64,000 nucleotides of DNA from Mucor racemosus (lineage: Eukaryota; Mucoromycota; Mucoromycetes; Mucorales; Mucoraceae): contig JAPEHQ010000006.1 in NCBI GenBank assembly GCA_027405735.1, positions 1,054,001 through 1,118,000 on the forward strand, read 5' to 3'. A program made the position numbers and the translations under genes. Shown piece after piece: positions 24,001-34,699 of this stretch (position 1 is its first letter; the number at the start of each line of letters is the position of its first letter). The notes under the pieces were generated by a model. That model saw only the letters and a list, made by a program, of their open reading frames with translations, was not told where the DNA came from and did no database searches.

Positions 24001-24889
24001 AGCAATCCCCAATTTTTTATTTGGGTTTTTATCCATAACATCTAATGCAGCACTGCTGACAATATCGGTTCCAAGCTATTAAAACTGTTATTGACATGTA
24101 TATTTTTTAATACGCGGTTTTGAATCTTACAGATCCACCCAAAGATATAACAGAATCAAATGTGTCATGACCTTGTAAATAATCTTCTAATTGAGCAATA
24201 GCTTTTTGTGTGTCATTAGAATCGGAAATGGCCATCAATTCAGGTTTAAAACCAAGGGTTTCCGATACACCTTCATAGCGAGAGGAAAAGCTGATGTCTC
24301 GTATATTTGATATTTGCAAGATAAGTGGTCTACTATATCCTCTTTTAAGCAATTCTTCACCAACAAATTTTCCGGTCTCATAATTCTCCAGCATAACTCG
24401 AGTAAGTCCTAATTGTTTAGCGTATACAAGACCTGTGTTATATACGATGACAGGTATATTATTCGACATGGCGTATTGAACTGCATCCAACACTTCTTGA
24501 TTTGGAATCGTAACAATAATACCTGCTACTTTCTACAAGATATTTGTATATGATGAATACCCATTGTATATTATATTAATACAACATACATTATCTACGG
24601 CGTCATAAATATCAGTAATCATTTTAGATGCTGAATTAATGAAATGCCTATTCCAATCTATCTGTACATCGAGAATTGCGGCAGCATCTCTTGCTCCCTG
24701 TTCTGGATTTTGAGTAAATGTACTTATGGCTGAATCATGAGATATAATTGCAATCTTAGGGCGAGCATTTGGGTCATAATACTCGGAAGCAGCACATTGA
24801 GGTATAGTCGTTTTTTGAAATGTTAATTGTATCGATCGTTGAATTAAATTTAATATTAAAAGTATGATAATTATGAGAATTTTGGGCAT
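18060..24889 (-). CDS. Receptor-type hybrid histidine kinase with receptor-guanylate-cyclase-like pseudokinase
   Basis: Nineteen exons join in frame (1908 aa): 24889-24590, 24532-24131, 24075-23881, 23815-23570, 23497-23485, 23416-23236, 23179-22846, 22759-21885, 21817-21746, 21689-21529, 21475-21064, 21001-20776, 20720-20652, 20600-20486, 20422-20348, 20286-20182, 20126-20035, 19974-19462, 19400-18060. Order: signal-like N-terminus; two sugar-binding-type periplasmic folds (about 45-325 and 340-640); Cys-rich segment with CPVNTYS and CPRGTFS (660-709); one TM (724-747); pseudokinase (850-1140); coiled coil starting LEKYANYMENLV (1163 on); H-box FLANMSHEIRTPMN with His1225; HATPase with N, G1 and G2 boxes; a degenerate receiver (about 1550-1668); and a receiver with Asp1783 and Lys1837. 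The family relays phosphate His to Asp to an HPt protein. Seen directly: domains and residues. Inferred: extracellular small-molecule sensing at the plasma membrane. Confidence 0.9.
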
Positions 24890-26014
24890 ATTAAAGATAC
24901 ATTGTACTCTTTATCTTGTTTATAAATAAAGCAACAAAATAAGTTGATGATTTTCTTTATGTACCGTATGATATATATATGAAGAAATTCGGAACGGTTT
25001 CATATTTCGGCCAAGGAAAATCCATTCAAAAGAGTTTTCCTTTATTCTGAATCAAAAGTTTACAGGGTTTTTTTTTTTTTTTTTCTTGTTTCGATTTCGG
25101 ACAAAATATACCTCCCCATAAGCATATCAATATTTAAGCTCAATATTTCTTTAATCATCACAATAAACATATACGAAAATCAATTGATATTATATTCTAT
25201 TGATACGACTGCGATTGAATCATGTATCGTAGCTTGTGTTTCTCAAGAATTGTTTAGGACTAAGAGATGTAACTTTTTGATATGATATTTATAATAAAAG
25301 TATTCATGGCGTACCATTTTATCTTTTATCATTTTACCTTGTCTTATTCTATCGTAATTGCATTATCTTTTCTGAATTTTCCTACATTTTATATCCACCT
25401 TTATTAGCCAATGACTAGAAAAGAGAGAATTATTTGAATTGTGAACAATCCGATCCGTAATCCAAACTCGAAGTAACGTCAATTCAATTTTACAAATAGA
25501 AATTGATAATGTTCCTTTTGAATTACAATAGATTAACAAGTTTCCTCAAGTCTTCTCTATTGTTTTTTTTTGAGTTGCTGCAATTTTGCCAGATCGTATG
25601 CAATAATTGATGTATATACAAATTTATATATGACCCCGATATTCACTACATTTACAATTCGAAAACATACGGATGCGTTATTTGAACGAGATATACATCA
25701 GTTTTCAGGGATGTCAAGAGTATCCTTCCAAAAACTTTTGGCCGATTCAGTGAAGCATTGACTATAGCATTGTGTCTCTTTGGTTGTTGATTGTTGTATT
25801 TTTCTCCCTCTTTGCTATTGCAGACAATTATTGGCAAAAATATTATTTAATGACAAACATAGCTGGATAATTGTGTATATATATTACATCTTAGGCACTA
25901 AAAATGCAGTTAATTTAGTCGAACTATAATGCCTGTTGTAGACAGTTTTTTTTATCTCAATGAAAAGTCGAAAATGAGTGAAATTTATAATTTTTTGACA
26001 TTAAAATAGGCCCG
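24890..26014. promoter_or_regulatory. Upstream region of the histidine kinase gene
   Basis: About 1.1 kb of AT-rich DNA upstream of the minus-strand start at 24889, with a T run at about 25071-25084. The plus-strand frame 25570-25761 ends ..FERDIHQFSGMSRVSFQKLL, which faintly recalls the N-terminus of Harbinger/DDE_4-type transposases. It is short and isolated. Nothing else was recognised. Confidence 0.35.
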
Positions 26015-27712
26015 ATTGATCATCCCTACTCAGCTGTTTTTTTCACTAAATAACAACATGATAAAAATATATGTACATGTTCCTGATATAATCACCTTTA
26101 ATCCAAAAACAAATTGCCAGAAATATCCTATTACTAGCAGTTGATATATCTTTTTTAGTGACAATGTTTCAGATTTTTACAGGCATTTTACTGCTAAAAA
26201 TTAAAAACTTTGAACCTTCATATATCTGCAAAAAATTAAGCTGTGCTAACACTTCTTAATAATAAAACTTACTTGTTTTGAGGTGCTCTAAAACATATTT
26301 AAATATGAAAAGATTTTGAGCTCTTTTTTTTTTACTTTATTTTTTGACCATTTTGTAATAGATTTCAAAATATTTGTTAAATTGAGCAGCATTTTTTTTA
26401 CATTCATATCATCAATCTCGTTGATTTCTACTGGACTCAATTTAGTTCTTTCAAAAATAATGATTTTTCGTGGAGATATCCTCAATAATGTGTACAGCAG
26501 ATTATCCTTCGGTTTAGCTTCAAAAATGGACGTGTGTACCCTCATCCCAAATTCTGAATTTGAAAGAAAATTGGCAAGAATCTTGTTTTCTCTACCAAAA
26601 ATGCAGCTAAAAGGTCCATCAATGGCTCTATCGATAGATAATTTTGCCGCACATCATTTCCATTACTTACTTTTAAAACGTCTTTATAAAAAGTAATATG
26701 TATCTTCAAAAAACCTCCAAAATTTCAATCGCATTTTACGCAAACTTTAATATAAAACATTTGCCTTGTGCTGAACTAGGATACTATTTCCCCACATAAG
26801 AAATTAAATGTTATCTCACATAAAACTATGCTCTAATATTTCAATAGAGATAACATGAATTTAACAGTAAATACAGAAAGTATTAGTAATTTAACATATA
26901 AATAAAATAGACCGAATCATAAACAAAGCAAATTGATTCATAAAATAAGCTGAAGAAACACATAGATCAAAGTAAGGATTGCTCTATGCGGATCATTAAC
27001 AAATATGCCAAAAACGGGCATTAAAAGACCGCCTTGATTATGTAAATCAAGAAGCTCAATATAAACTTTAAAATCACAAACAAACTAATTGATTTACCAA
27101 AAAGAATAAACATATGGATATTGCATGAAGACAATGGAATCATGCTTCAATCATTTAATAAGTAGCATGATGATATATGTATGGAATGCAGCATTGTCTG
27201 ATTCGCATGTTAAACATCACGGTTTGACAGAAGTCCTAAGTTGGTAATTCGGTTATTCCTAATTCTGATAGATCACTGACAGTTACGGTGCAACTCCCAG
27301 ATATAACAAAAGCACAACTAATATAAATAGAGTAGAAATATAGACCTATTGCACACGATCCATTTTTTGAATAAAGAAGGATTTAAACTGTATCTTTTTT
27401 CAAAGCTTTTATTTTACATTTTACTGCATGCCTAAATTTTGTTTCAACGGATGCAGAATCCAAAGCTACACAAAAACTATTTAAAACGCTAGTTTGACTT
27501 AATTTGCAGTTCATGAACTATTAAACGATTTTGTTTTTTTGACTATTCTCTGATCAATTTCACAAATCGATTTTGGAACCCATCTATGATAGGTTTCAAC
27601 CTGTAATATGAACTAATATTTTGATTAATCTCGATAAAAAATCAATGTTTTTTGCGGAAACAAAAATGCAAAATAGCTTTTAGCTGAATCTATCTTGTGG
27701 ATACAAAAAAAT
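26015..27712 (+). repeat. Repeat family R1, copy 2, split by a solo LTR
   Basis: R1 sequence runs 26015-26766 and resumes at 27429-27712. The break falls inside a block that is continuous in copies 1 and 4. The frame at 26316-26696 (..MIFRGDILNNVYS..) corresponds to 5549-5848 in copy 1 and is element sequence, not a host gene. Confidence 0.72.
26767..27428 (+). mobile_element. Solo LTR (family L1), plus orientation, with 5-bp target duplication
   Basis: 662 bp from TGTGCTGAACTAGG to TTTACTGCA (TG..CA), flanked by perfect TGCCT at 26762-26766 and 27429-27433. It contains a TATAAATAGAG box and GAATAAAGAAGG downstream, the promoter and polyadenylation layout of an LTR. It is about 165 bp longer than its minus-strand relative at 15605-16101, with matching sequence concentrated toward the two ends. 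Confidence 0.85.
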
Positions 27713-27769
27713 AACACATCAATTTAGGTGCTCAATTTTTTATAATCGATTTTAGGTCAATTTTTGGTC

Positions 27770-28055
27770 AATGCTAGGGAAACACACTTATATCCTAGTA
27801 TTGATCCTTTATTTTCGGACAGATATCAATGACCCACAGAGGGAAGATACATCTTTAAAAAAATTACGGAATTCGATTCACTATTAAATGAAAAGCCAAA
27901 AAGCATCTGAAAATTATCTGAAACCTACTTTTTACAGCTGTAAAAAACCGACAACGAAATAATTCCTATTTTGGCAAATTTTGATCTAACTTTCTATGAT
28001 AGTAGTTACACACCTTTATACTAAGTGCAATGAGTCAAACATTTCAGTTTGACCA
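27770..28055 (+). repeat. Repeat R5, copy a
   Basis: Direct, clearly diverged repeat of 31747-32050. Shared blocks include ACACTTATAT, TTTATTTTCGGACA, ATATCA and TCTGAAACCTAC. The two copies flank arm B. The second copy begins immediately after the terminal repeat of arm B. Confidence 0.55.
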
Positions 28056-31000
28056 ACAGCCAAGAAGAGAAAAACAGGATGACATTGTCTTGTATGCCAC
28101 TACCAACTATCAAAAGTACATCACAATAATTACTTGTTACTTGATTTTACTAATAAATCAATTTTTATAGGTGAAAAGTAAAGTCGTGTTCAGTTCAAAG
28201 CGCTTGAAACAATTTGATTACGCTAACTTACATGATTTATCAGCCTCTTGCTCATTCAATTGCTATATTTGATTTTAATATTTTGTTTACTGCTACATCG
28301 AGTCTTTCGTCCATTAGAGTTAACTCACCATCCTTGATTAGCGTGTCTATAGCAACGGTCTATTATTAGCTCATGGTATGCAAAACTATTAAAAGGGATT
28401 ATCTTCTAATCTCAAATTTATCTGATTCAATTGCTGATGCTAAACTAGCATAAAATTAGTTCTGTTGGCTCGCAATAAAGCAAGGCGTCTTATCAAGTAC
28501 GATTTTGGAGTTCAATATATATTTTAGTTATATGGAACAGATAGAAATTTGGGCCATGCAGAGATTTATGAATGTGAGAGAGAGCCCAGATCTATGATCG
28601 ACACAAAAAAAAAAAAGATCCAAATTGTGGTGCTTCGTCGACCTGTACGAGATTTTCTGTGGCAATACCTAGTGGCTCAAGTATAATTTAGGCATTTAAT
28701 TGACCAATGTATCAAATCAAGATAAAGTTGGTTGATTGATATAATGGGTGATAGATGCAATGCCATTTATTGAATGGGTGAATGTAAATGTATAAAGCAA
28801 AGCTTACTTTTGAATAAAAGTACTAATTATTCTGATTAACATCAAAAAGTTCAAAAAGCATAGTTCAGTGCAATCATTGCTACTAAATTGTATAATTTGA
28901 TATGCAGAAAACTCTTGAAGCAGTTATTCTTTTTTTTTTGGCAATGCTATAAATCATTGTTTAATATGACTGAATATTAATGAATCAGAGAAATTACAAC
29001 TGGTAAAAAACCGATACTGTATCCAATGCACATCGAGGTTAAGATAGATAAAAAGTGCACTCATTGTGTAGTGGTTGAAATCGCAACATTTCGATGGATA
29101 GAAATTACAGGACCAAGATGTTGTATGTGCCTCAGGATATTTAAAATGGTTTAAAAGCATATTTCATCAAGCTTACTTAGATGTCATATACTCACCATAT
29201 GCTATTAGTATCATCTTGTTTTTTATTTAATTGTTGTATTGTTAAAAACCAAGCTTGTCATTGCTATAACTAGAGATGTTCTCAAGCCGAGCTTGTACTA
29301 GTAAATTTGGCAGGCAAAATTTGACTCGACAACAACAACGTTATTAGTTATAACAATGACAACGGGATATTTCTAATTTTAGATTGACATTTATCATAAG
29401 GCGGGCTGATGATATGTCTGATACTACTGTAGATGGAATCAGTCAATTTAGTTTACGGAATTTGAATGCAAATGCCGAGGAACCATTTGTAAGTACTTAA
29501 GTTGGTTCTAGTAACGCATTGAATCATTGAATAAATTGGCATGATGGGAGAAAGAGGGTAAAAAGACAGCAATAGGCTCTAGTGATAGTCATGTTTATGT
29601 TTATGATGTTGGAGAGATAAGACTAAAAAAAACTCTATGTAAATCACCTCCAACGCAATAATTATAAAGTAAGACTATATTATCATCAAATAAACTACCA
29701 CACAATAATAACATGTATAAATATTTACAGTAATAAGCTTGAATCAAGTGGGTACAGCATCGTAAATTCTTGAAAAAGTCCTCAAGTGTTATAAAATCTC
29801 TTATTTTTAAGACTTACAAAGCTTATAAGCGGAATATTAATTTAGAAAATTATTCTTGTCCAGATCATCAAGTTTGACATTTTTTAATTTTTTTTTTCTG
29901 GTTTTGCAAATCTAGGGTTAATTATACTACCAATTATGAAAACAAAAAATTTACACATATACAGAATTTAGCGCTCTATTTGCTCAATAAAAAATATACA
30001 ATATTTTTATTGCAAAATATTACATGAAAATCCTTTAATCAAAAAACCGTTTTTGGGGCAAAAGTACAAAGTTTCATTACTTAACATTTAATATTAAGCT
30101 TTTATAAAATGTGCATTAGTCATGGCTACAATTTTCTCTCACAATGTAGTATATTTAAGCGTTGATTTTGGTATTAAAATTCGATTTTTCTGTTTTATGA
30201 TGAAAACCATGAGGGTTGGTAAGGATAAAATGAGTCCCGCAAAATGTCCGCTAAAAAGTCTGAATTTTCAGACCATACATGGTTAAATATAAGAAAAGTT
30301 TTTAAAAAAATGCTTTTTTATTTAAAACCTAGATATATACCATAGTATAAGAGACTTAGCCGTTCAATCTTGCTATACTCAATTACGGCGTCGCTCTACG
30401 GGCTTGTTTTTGCAATTTTTTAATGAATATATGATATGACAGACGGTTTTTCTTGTAGAAAATGCATGTTTATATGATAACAGATATTACCTATTTTGTT
30501 TATTTTATGGATTGATGCGCTGTAATGCTGCTTTTACATTGGCCGAAGAAATGTGAAATCTAGCAGGGCTTTAATTGCGCTAAATAATGTAAAGCCTTGA
30601 AAACCCTTTTTTTCAACGTGTATCGTTTCTCTCTTTTTGTTTTCATATTCCAAGGGTATATTTACCGTTTGATAACGCATATCAGATTATCAAACTGGTA
30701 TTCTTTTCTTTTATATGAATACGCATGCTAACATAAGGAACTAATGTTTTTAATATAGATAGCAGTCTATATTAGAGACTGATATTTTTATTTAACCGCA
30801 TTCTAAGATCAAATATCATTATTTACTACTGTATTGTTGGACGTATTTCTTGATTACCAGATCAAATCGAAGGCAATAATATCTATATCTACTCAATAAA
30901 AAGCTAGAACTGGCTACAAACTCACGAAATATTCCAGAAAAGTGATGGAATTTTAAATGGTATAGAATCACAAAAAAACAATGATCTAATGCCTTGCCTA

Positions 31001-31746
31001 ATAACAATAATAGTCTTGATCGTAGCTATACTAGAAAACAAATCTTTTTACAGCTGACAATCGTAAATTAAATAGTAAGTTTAAAGAAGGTTAATTTGTT
31101 TAAATTTTGTGAGTGATAAATTAACATTTATAATCTTAGATTTGTCTTGCGGTATAAATTTAAGCAGTAATTGCTATTTAAGTTTATGCCCGAGCAAAAA
31201 CCATTGTTGCTGTAAATAGTAAATATTATAGCTATAAACATATTTACAAAAAATGATGATAATTGTAAATATATTGGTTCTTGCATGTATTACTCTACAT
31301 TAACAACGCATTGAATTGTATTATTGTCTATAATATATATTAATAAAAGCAAATGTAATTTAAAAACCCATTCCAGAAAAAAATGCAATGGAATTTTGAG
31401 AACGGCACGATGCTCATGTTCTTGTACAAACCAGTTTGTGCCCATACGATCAGTTCATTATGCTCATGATCAGATTTTATTATTATGCACAAATAGGGAT
31501 AATGATATGCTTATGGGCATTTCTACTATTATGCACATAATGGGATTAATGTTCTGCACATGAACAGAATCTATAATTCTGCACATACAGGCATAGCATT
31601 GTGCTCGTGTGCAGTTTTTTTGTTGTGTCCATGTGCATCTTGTTATCTTTTTAGCTATATTCAGTGGGAACAGCAGCTCAGGCTATAATGAGTAGCCCAC
31701 CTGGGCACAACGAAATCATCTTGCGCAGCACAGGTCGGCCGTAGTG
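28056..31746 (-). mobile_element. CACTA-like TIR element, arm B (inverted relative of arm A, 3'-truncated)
   Basis: Read on the minus strand it starts CACTACGGCCGACCTGTGCT at 31746 and follows arm A unit 1 to about 29500, then unit 2 through the MITE and on to about 28056, where homology ends at ..GGCTGTTGGTC. It therefore lacks the right terminus. It carries the WD40 fragment (29500-29620, ending ..DSHVYVYDVGE), the MITE (29255-29362) and the empty hAT site. It is more diverged from both arm A units than their shared core is from each other. No transposase frame is present. Confidence 0.65.
31411..31632 (+). repeat. Subterminal array, ten motifs at about 24-bp spacing
   Basis: Copies of a TG[CT]NCAT-like motif start at 31411, 31439, 31461, 31486, 31508, 31532, 31555, 31580, 31602 and 31626. 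Spacings are 22-28 bp and average about 24. Many are preceded by TTN or ATT and followed by a partly complementary half, so each can form a small hairpin. Position just inside the terminal repeat suggests transposase binding sites. Confidence 0.7.
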
Positions 31747-32050
31747 AATGTTAAGGCGGCAGTACACTTATATTCTGGTATTAACTCTTTTATTTTCGGA
31801 CAAATATCATTGGTCCATCTAATGCCATAGAACGAGGGCAGATGCATCTTCATTAAAGATTTTATGTTATTATTCGACTCAATATTGGGCGAAGACATTC
31901 GAAAACCATTCGAAAATTACCTGAAGCTGTCTGAAACCTACCTGACAACAAAAACCAACTCTAACTCGGCAAGATTTGACCTTAGTAACTTCAAACTTTA
32001 CATAATCGTAGGTAGTCATCTTTGACACAATGATCTCAAATAACAACTTT
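31747..32050 (+). repeat. Repeat R5, copy b
   Basis: Partner of 27770-28055. It starts AATGTTAAGGCGG directly after the terminal repeat of arm B, matching AATGCTAGGGAA in copy a. Confidence 0.55.
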
Positions 32051-33503
32051 CAGAACCTATTATATGTCAAAAAACTCATAACCAAAGTGTGCCTATAGTT
32101 TGCTGCGCATGTTTATTGAAAGCAATTAAAAATATTACCTTTATGAATATCTCTATTTTATACCTACTGAAACTAGAAAGTATCTCGCTCTTTAGGAAAA
32201 CAGACCGGAATAAGCTTAAATTCCGCCTACAGAGCTCATTATATAGAATAGGTTGATCTACTCCAAAAGTACCCCAGATTTCAGCTTTCATGAGCTATCG
32301 TTAGTTGAGTTGAGTAAAAATATTAGTTGGTATTTTGCTATGCAGCATCTTTATTAAAGGTAATGTAAAATTTGTTTTTCATAAATATAGATGATGCAAG
32401 TAAGCCCTGGTTTTATAGGTATTCAGTGTTATATTTGATAAATACATGTTCCAAGTTTCAGTTTCCATGAGTCATAGTGCATTCGGTAAGTTTGAACAAC
32501 AAGCCAATTACCTGCTATTTACACCTACTAAAGACAGTAAACATACCCGTTCTCAATGAATATAGACCTACACACATACAGATCTTTGCCTCATTCCTAA
32601 TATAGATACTACAAGAAAATCATTACATGATTACTTGTAGATTTATCTGCCTTTATACTCTTCCTTTGCTTTTATTTATTTACTAATATATAATAAATGC
32701 CTAATTTTACAAATAAGAACACCAACCTTCATCAATTCAATGACCGCCAATTTATAATAACAAGAATAATATCTATAAGCATATTATCTACCAAAATTAC
32801 AGATCATTACAATCCAAATGAGCTGCGAATTCCAAAATATATAAACTACAGTTGTAACAGTCTTAAGAATTAAATTATTAGCACCCTATTGATTTGCTGA
32901 TTAAACTGTAGAGGTCAAGCACCCACTTTTTTCAAATGGGTTTTATGGCTCAGCGGACTATTTAAAGTTAGAAATAGCGCTATATAAATCAGTTAAAATC
33001 AGCACATATGGTAATGACAACCACCAAAATTAATAAGTAAACGTCCTATTTATGCATAATAAAAATTGTATAATACAATCTGTTCTAAATTTAGTTTTCA
33101 AAAAGTTGGATATTTAACATTTCTTTCGACAACTATAAATGGAGAATTACAAGAAAATCGCCATTATTTGAACATTTTCGTAAATATAATACATCATCAC
33201 TCTATCAAAAAACAGCTAAAATCAAATGAAATACGGCAAACAAAAGCTCAGAGTCTTGGGCATATTATAGTGTAAACAGACAAGGCATGAGAATGGCCGC
33301 AGCATTTTCATTTTGATTTCTATACAAACGATAAATGTTTTTTGAACTGACTAAAATATCTGCTAGTAAGAGAAAAAAAAAACCTCCAAACTTGAGGTCA
33401 ACTATATAAAAACTGGCAAATGAAAAAATAATCGCTACTTATATCCAAAAACAAGAGTAAAAGCACCCAAACTTCTCAAAATGAAGAACAGAATGTAAAT
33501 ATT
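32051..33503. other. Gene-free AT-rich DNA
   Basis: Frames here are short and show no family signature. No RNA gene or repeat partner was recognised. Confidence 0.35.
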
Positions 33504-33539
33504 ATGGTATATTTGTTTAATTTTATTTTAAATAAAAAA

Positions 33540-33701
33540 ATGGGATATGTATACGATTTGATTAAATATTTTTGTTTGATAACAATTTTAGTTTTGATAA
33601 TTACAAGTAATGTCAAAATGTTAACAGTAGAATTATTTTATCCACCAGGGCATAAAAATGAACATGATATAAGAGAAATGGATGAAATGCAACATAAATA
33701 A
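33540..33701 (+). CDS. Candidate small single-span membrane protein (53 aa)
   Basis: An ATG at 33540 (an upstream in-frame ATG lies at 33504) opens a 53-residue frame. It begins MGYVYDLIKYFCLITILVLI, a hydrophobic segment, and ends in a charged tail PPGHKNEHDIREMDEMQHK. An AATAAA lies near 33749. The composition is more protein-like than that of surrounding frames, but no family is recognised and there is no independent support. It may be chance. Confidence 0.25.
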   Translation: MGYVYDLIKYFCLITILVLIITSNVKMLTVELFYPPGHKNEHDIREMDEMQHK

Positions 33702-33703
33702 AT

Positions 33704-33739
33704 GAGTATATATATATGTATATATATATATGTATATAA
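33704..33739. repeat. AT/TATG microsatellite
   Basis: Alternating TA with interspersed TATG units downstream of the candidate small frame. Confidence 0.8.
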
Positions 33740-34030
33740 GAAAAGGCATAATAAATTAAGATGGAGTAAAAGTAAGCTACTTGATACATTTGTTGTTGTT
33801 GTATAGTATGAAACATAAAAGGAAAATAAGTTTGATAAAAGAGAAATCAAAGACGAATGAGGTACATGCAAAGAGGTAAATGAATGGTTGAAACAGCTAT
33901 GCTACCGTACATAGTATTAAATGGAGTTTGAGGGGGGGGGGGAGGGGAGATTTGAGGGATGGGGGTAAAAGAGATTACAATTTTGGATCAACCAATAAAG
34001 TGCAAGTCTTTTTCAAGACATATAGAGAAT

Positions 34031-34699
34031 TTAACTTTGACGTGAAGCCTTCTTCTTGATAATACTGTTATTACCAACTTTTGTAGATCTCATTTCGCAT
34101 TCTTTCCAATTCCTGTTTCCCATATCTTGAGCAACCGCTTTCCAAGCTTGTTTAAACAATCTAGAATTTTTCTTGATGGCCAACATCAAGAGGCGATCTT
34201 CAGAATCAGACCATTCTTTTTGTTCCAATGATTTTGCTTGCAAGGTTTTGAAGCGACCCCAACAACATCCTCTTGAACGATGAGGCACATAAACAGTAGA
34301 AATCATGGCCCAGGATAAACCTTGAGAATAACCTTGTTGTAATAATCGATCTTCTTCAGAAGACCATGGAGTACGTGTTTGTGAATGCATATGACGATTA
34401 TTGTTGCTGCGTTGGACAATAGGACCCGCATTATCAACAACTGAAGTAGCAACAGTAGCAGCAGCAGTAGAAGAAGCAGTAATAGGTGAAGACGGAATAT
34501 CAATTTCAGGAGATGAAGGGATTGAATAATAAGAAGAACTACTAGATGAACTTGCTGGACTTCCTGGGGATGAAGAACATGATGATGAAGACCAAGAAGG
34601 TTGACGTTGATGAACATGAATTGTTGATTTTTGTTCATGTGAATACAAATTGTTTGTTTCGATCGATTGTTGAGAGCATAATAAACTTTTGATATCCAT
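34031..34699 (-). CDS. Myb/SANT-like DNA-binding protein
   Basis: Single exon, 222 aa. The N-terminal half is Ser/Pro/Ala-rich and low complexity (about residues 35-95). Two Myb-like repeats follow. Repeat one begins RTPWSSEEDRLLQQGYSQGL (about 108-150) and ends near GCCWGRFKTLQ. Repeat two begins KEWSDSEDRLLMLAIKK (about 161-205) and ends near NWKECEMRS. Both have the W..EED.LL..A pattern, with later tryptophans at standard spacing. A basic tail (KKKASRQS) may act as a nuclear localisation signal. A transcription-factor role is inferred; the target is unknown. It stands alone with over 4 kb of gene-free DNA upstream, which is unusual for this gene-dense side of the window. Confidence 0.8.
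   Translation of the reverse strand: MDIKSLLCSQQSIETNNLYSHEQKSTIHVHQRQPSWSSSSCSSSPGSPASSSSSSSYYSIPSSPEIDIPSSPITASSTAAATVATSVVDNAGPIVQRSNNNRHMHSQTRTPWSSEEDRLLQQGYSQGLSWAMISTVYVPHRSRGCCWGRFKTLQAKSLEQKEWSDSEDRLLMLAIKKNSRLFKQAWKAVAQDMGNRNWKECEMRSTKVGNNSIIKKKASRQS

Noticed and set aside
18060..24889. Recent bacterial origin of the receptor kinase because of its sugar-binding-type domains
   Set aside because: Nineteen exons with typical fungal introns run through every domain, and the pseudokinase and coiled coil are of eukaryotic type. Any transfer would be ancient.
15605..27428. Extension of the inverted arms inward, because 15605-16101 matches 27428-26767 in reverse
   Set aside because: Both are independent solo LTRs with their own target duplications in different host repeats (R2 and R1).
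31411..31632. CRISPR-like array with about 24-bp period
   Set aside because: Repeats are 7-bp motifs, imperfect, in a eukaryotic transposon end, with no cas genes and no unique spacers.
7375..31746. A single 24-kb composite transposon with the histidine kinase as cargo, since the outer ends are matching inverted termini
   Set aside because: Flanking 3-mers differ (AAG against AAT). The left end interrupts repeat R2 and the right end abuts repeat R5, so both ends do not sit in one split target. Two independent, partly deleted elements explain the data better.
34303..34638. Leu-rich minus-strand frame overlapping the Myb-like gene
   Set aside because: Shadow of the Ser-rich stretch in the true frame, which alone holds the two Myb repeats.
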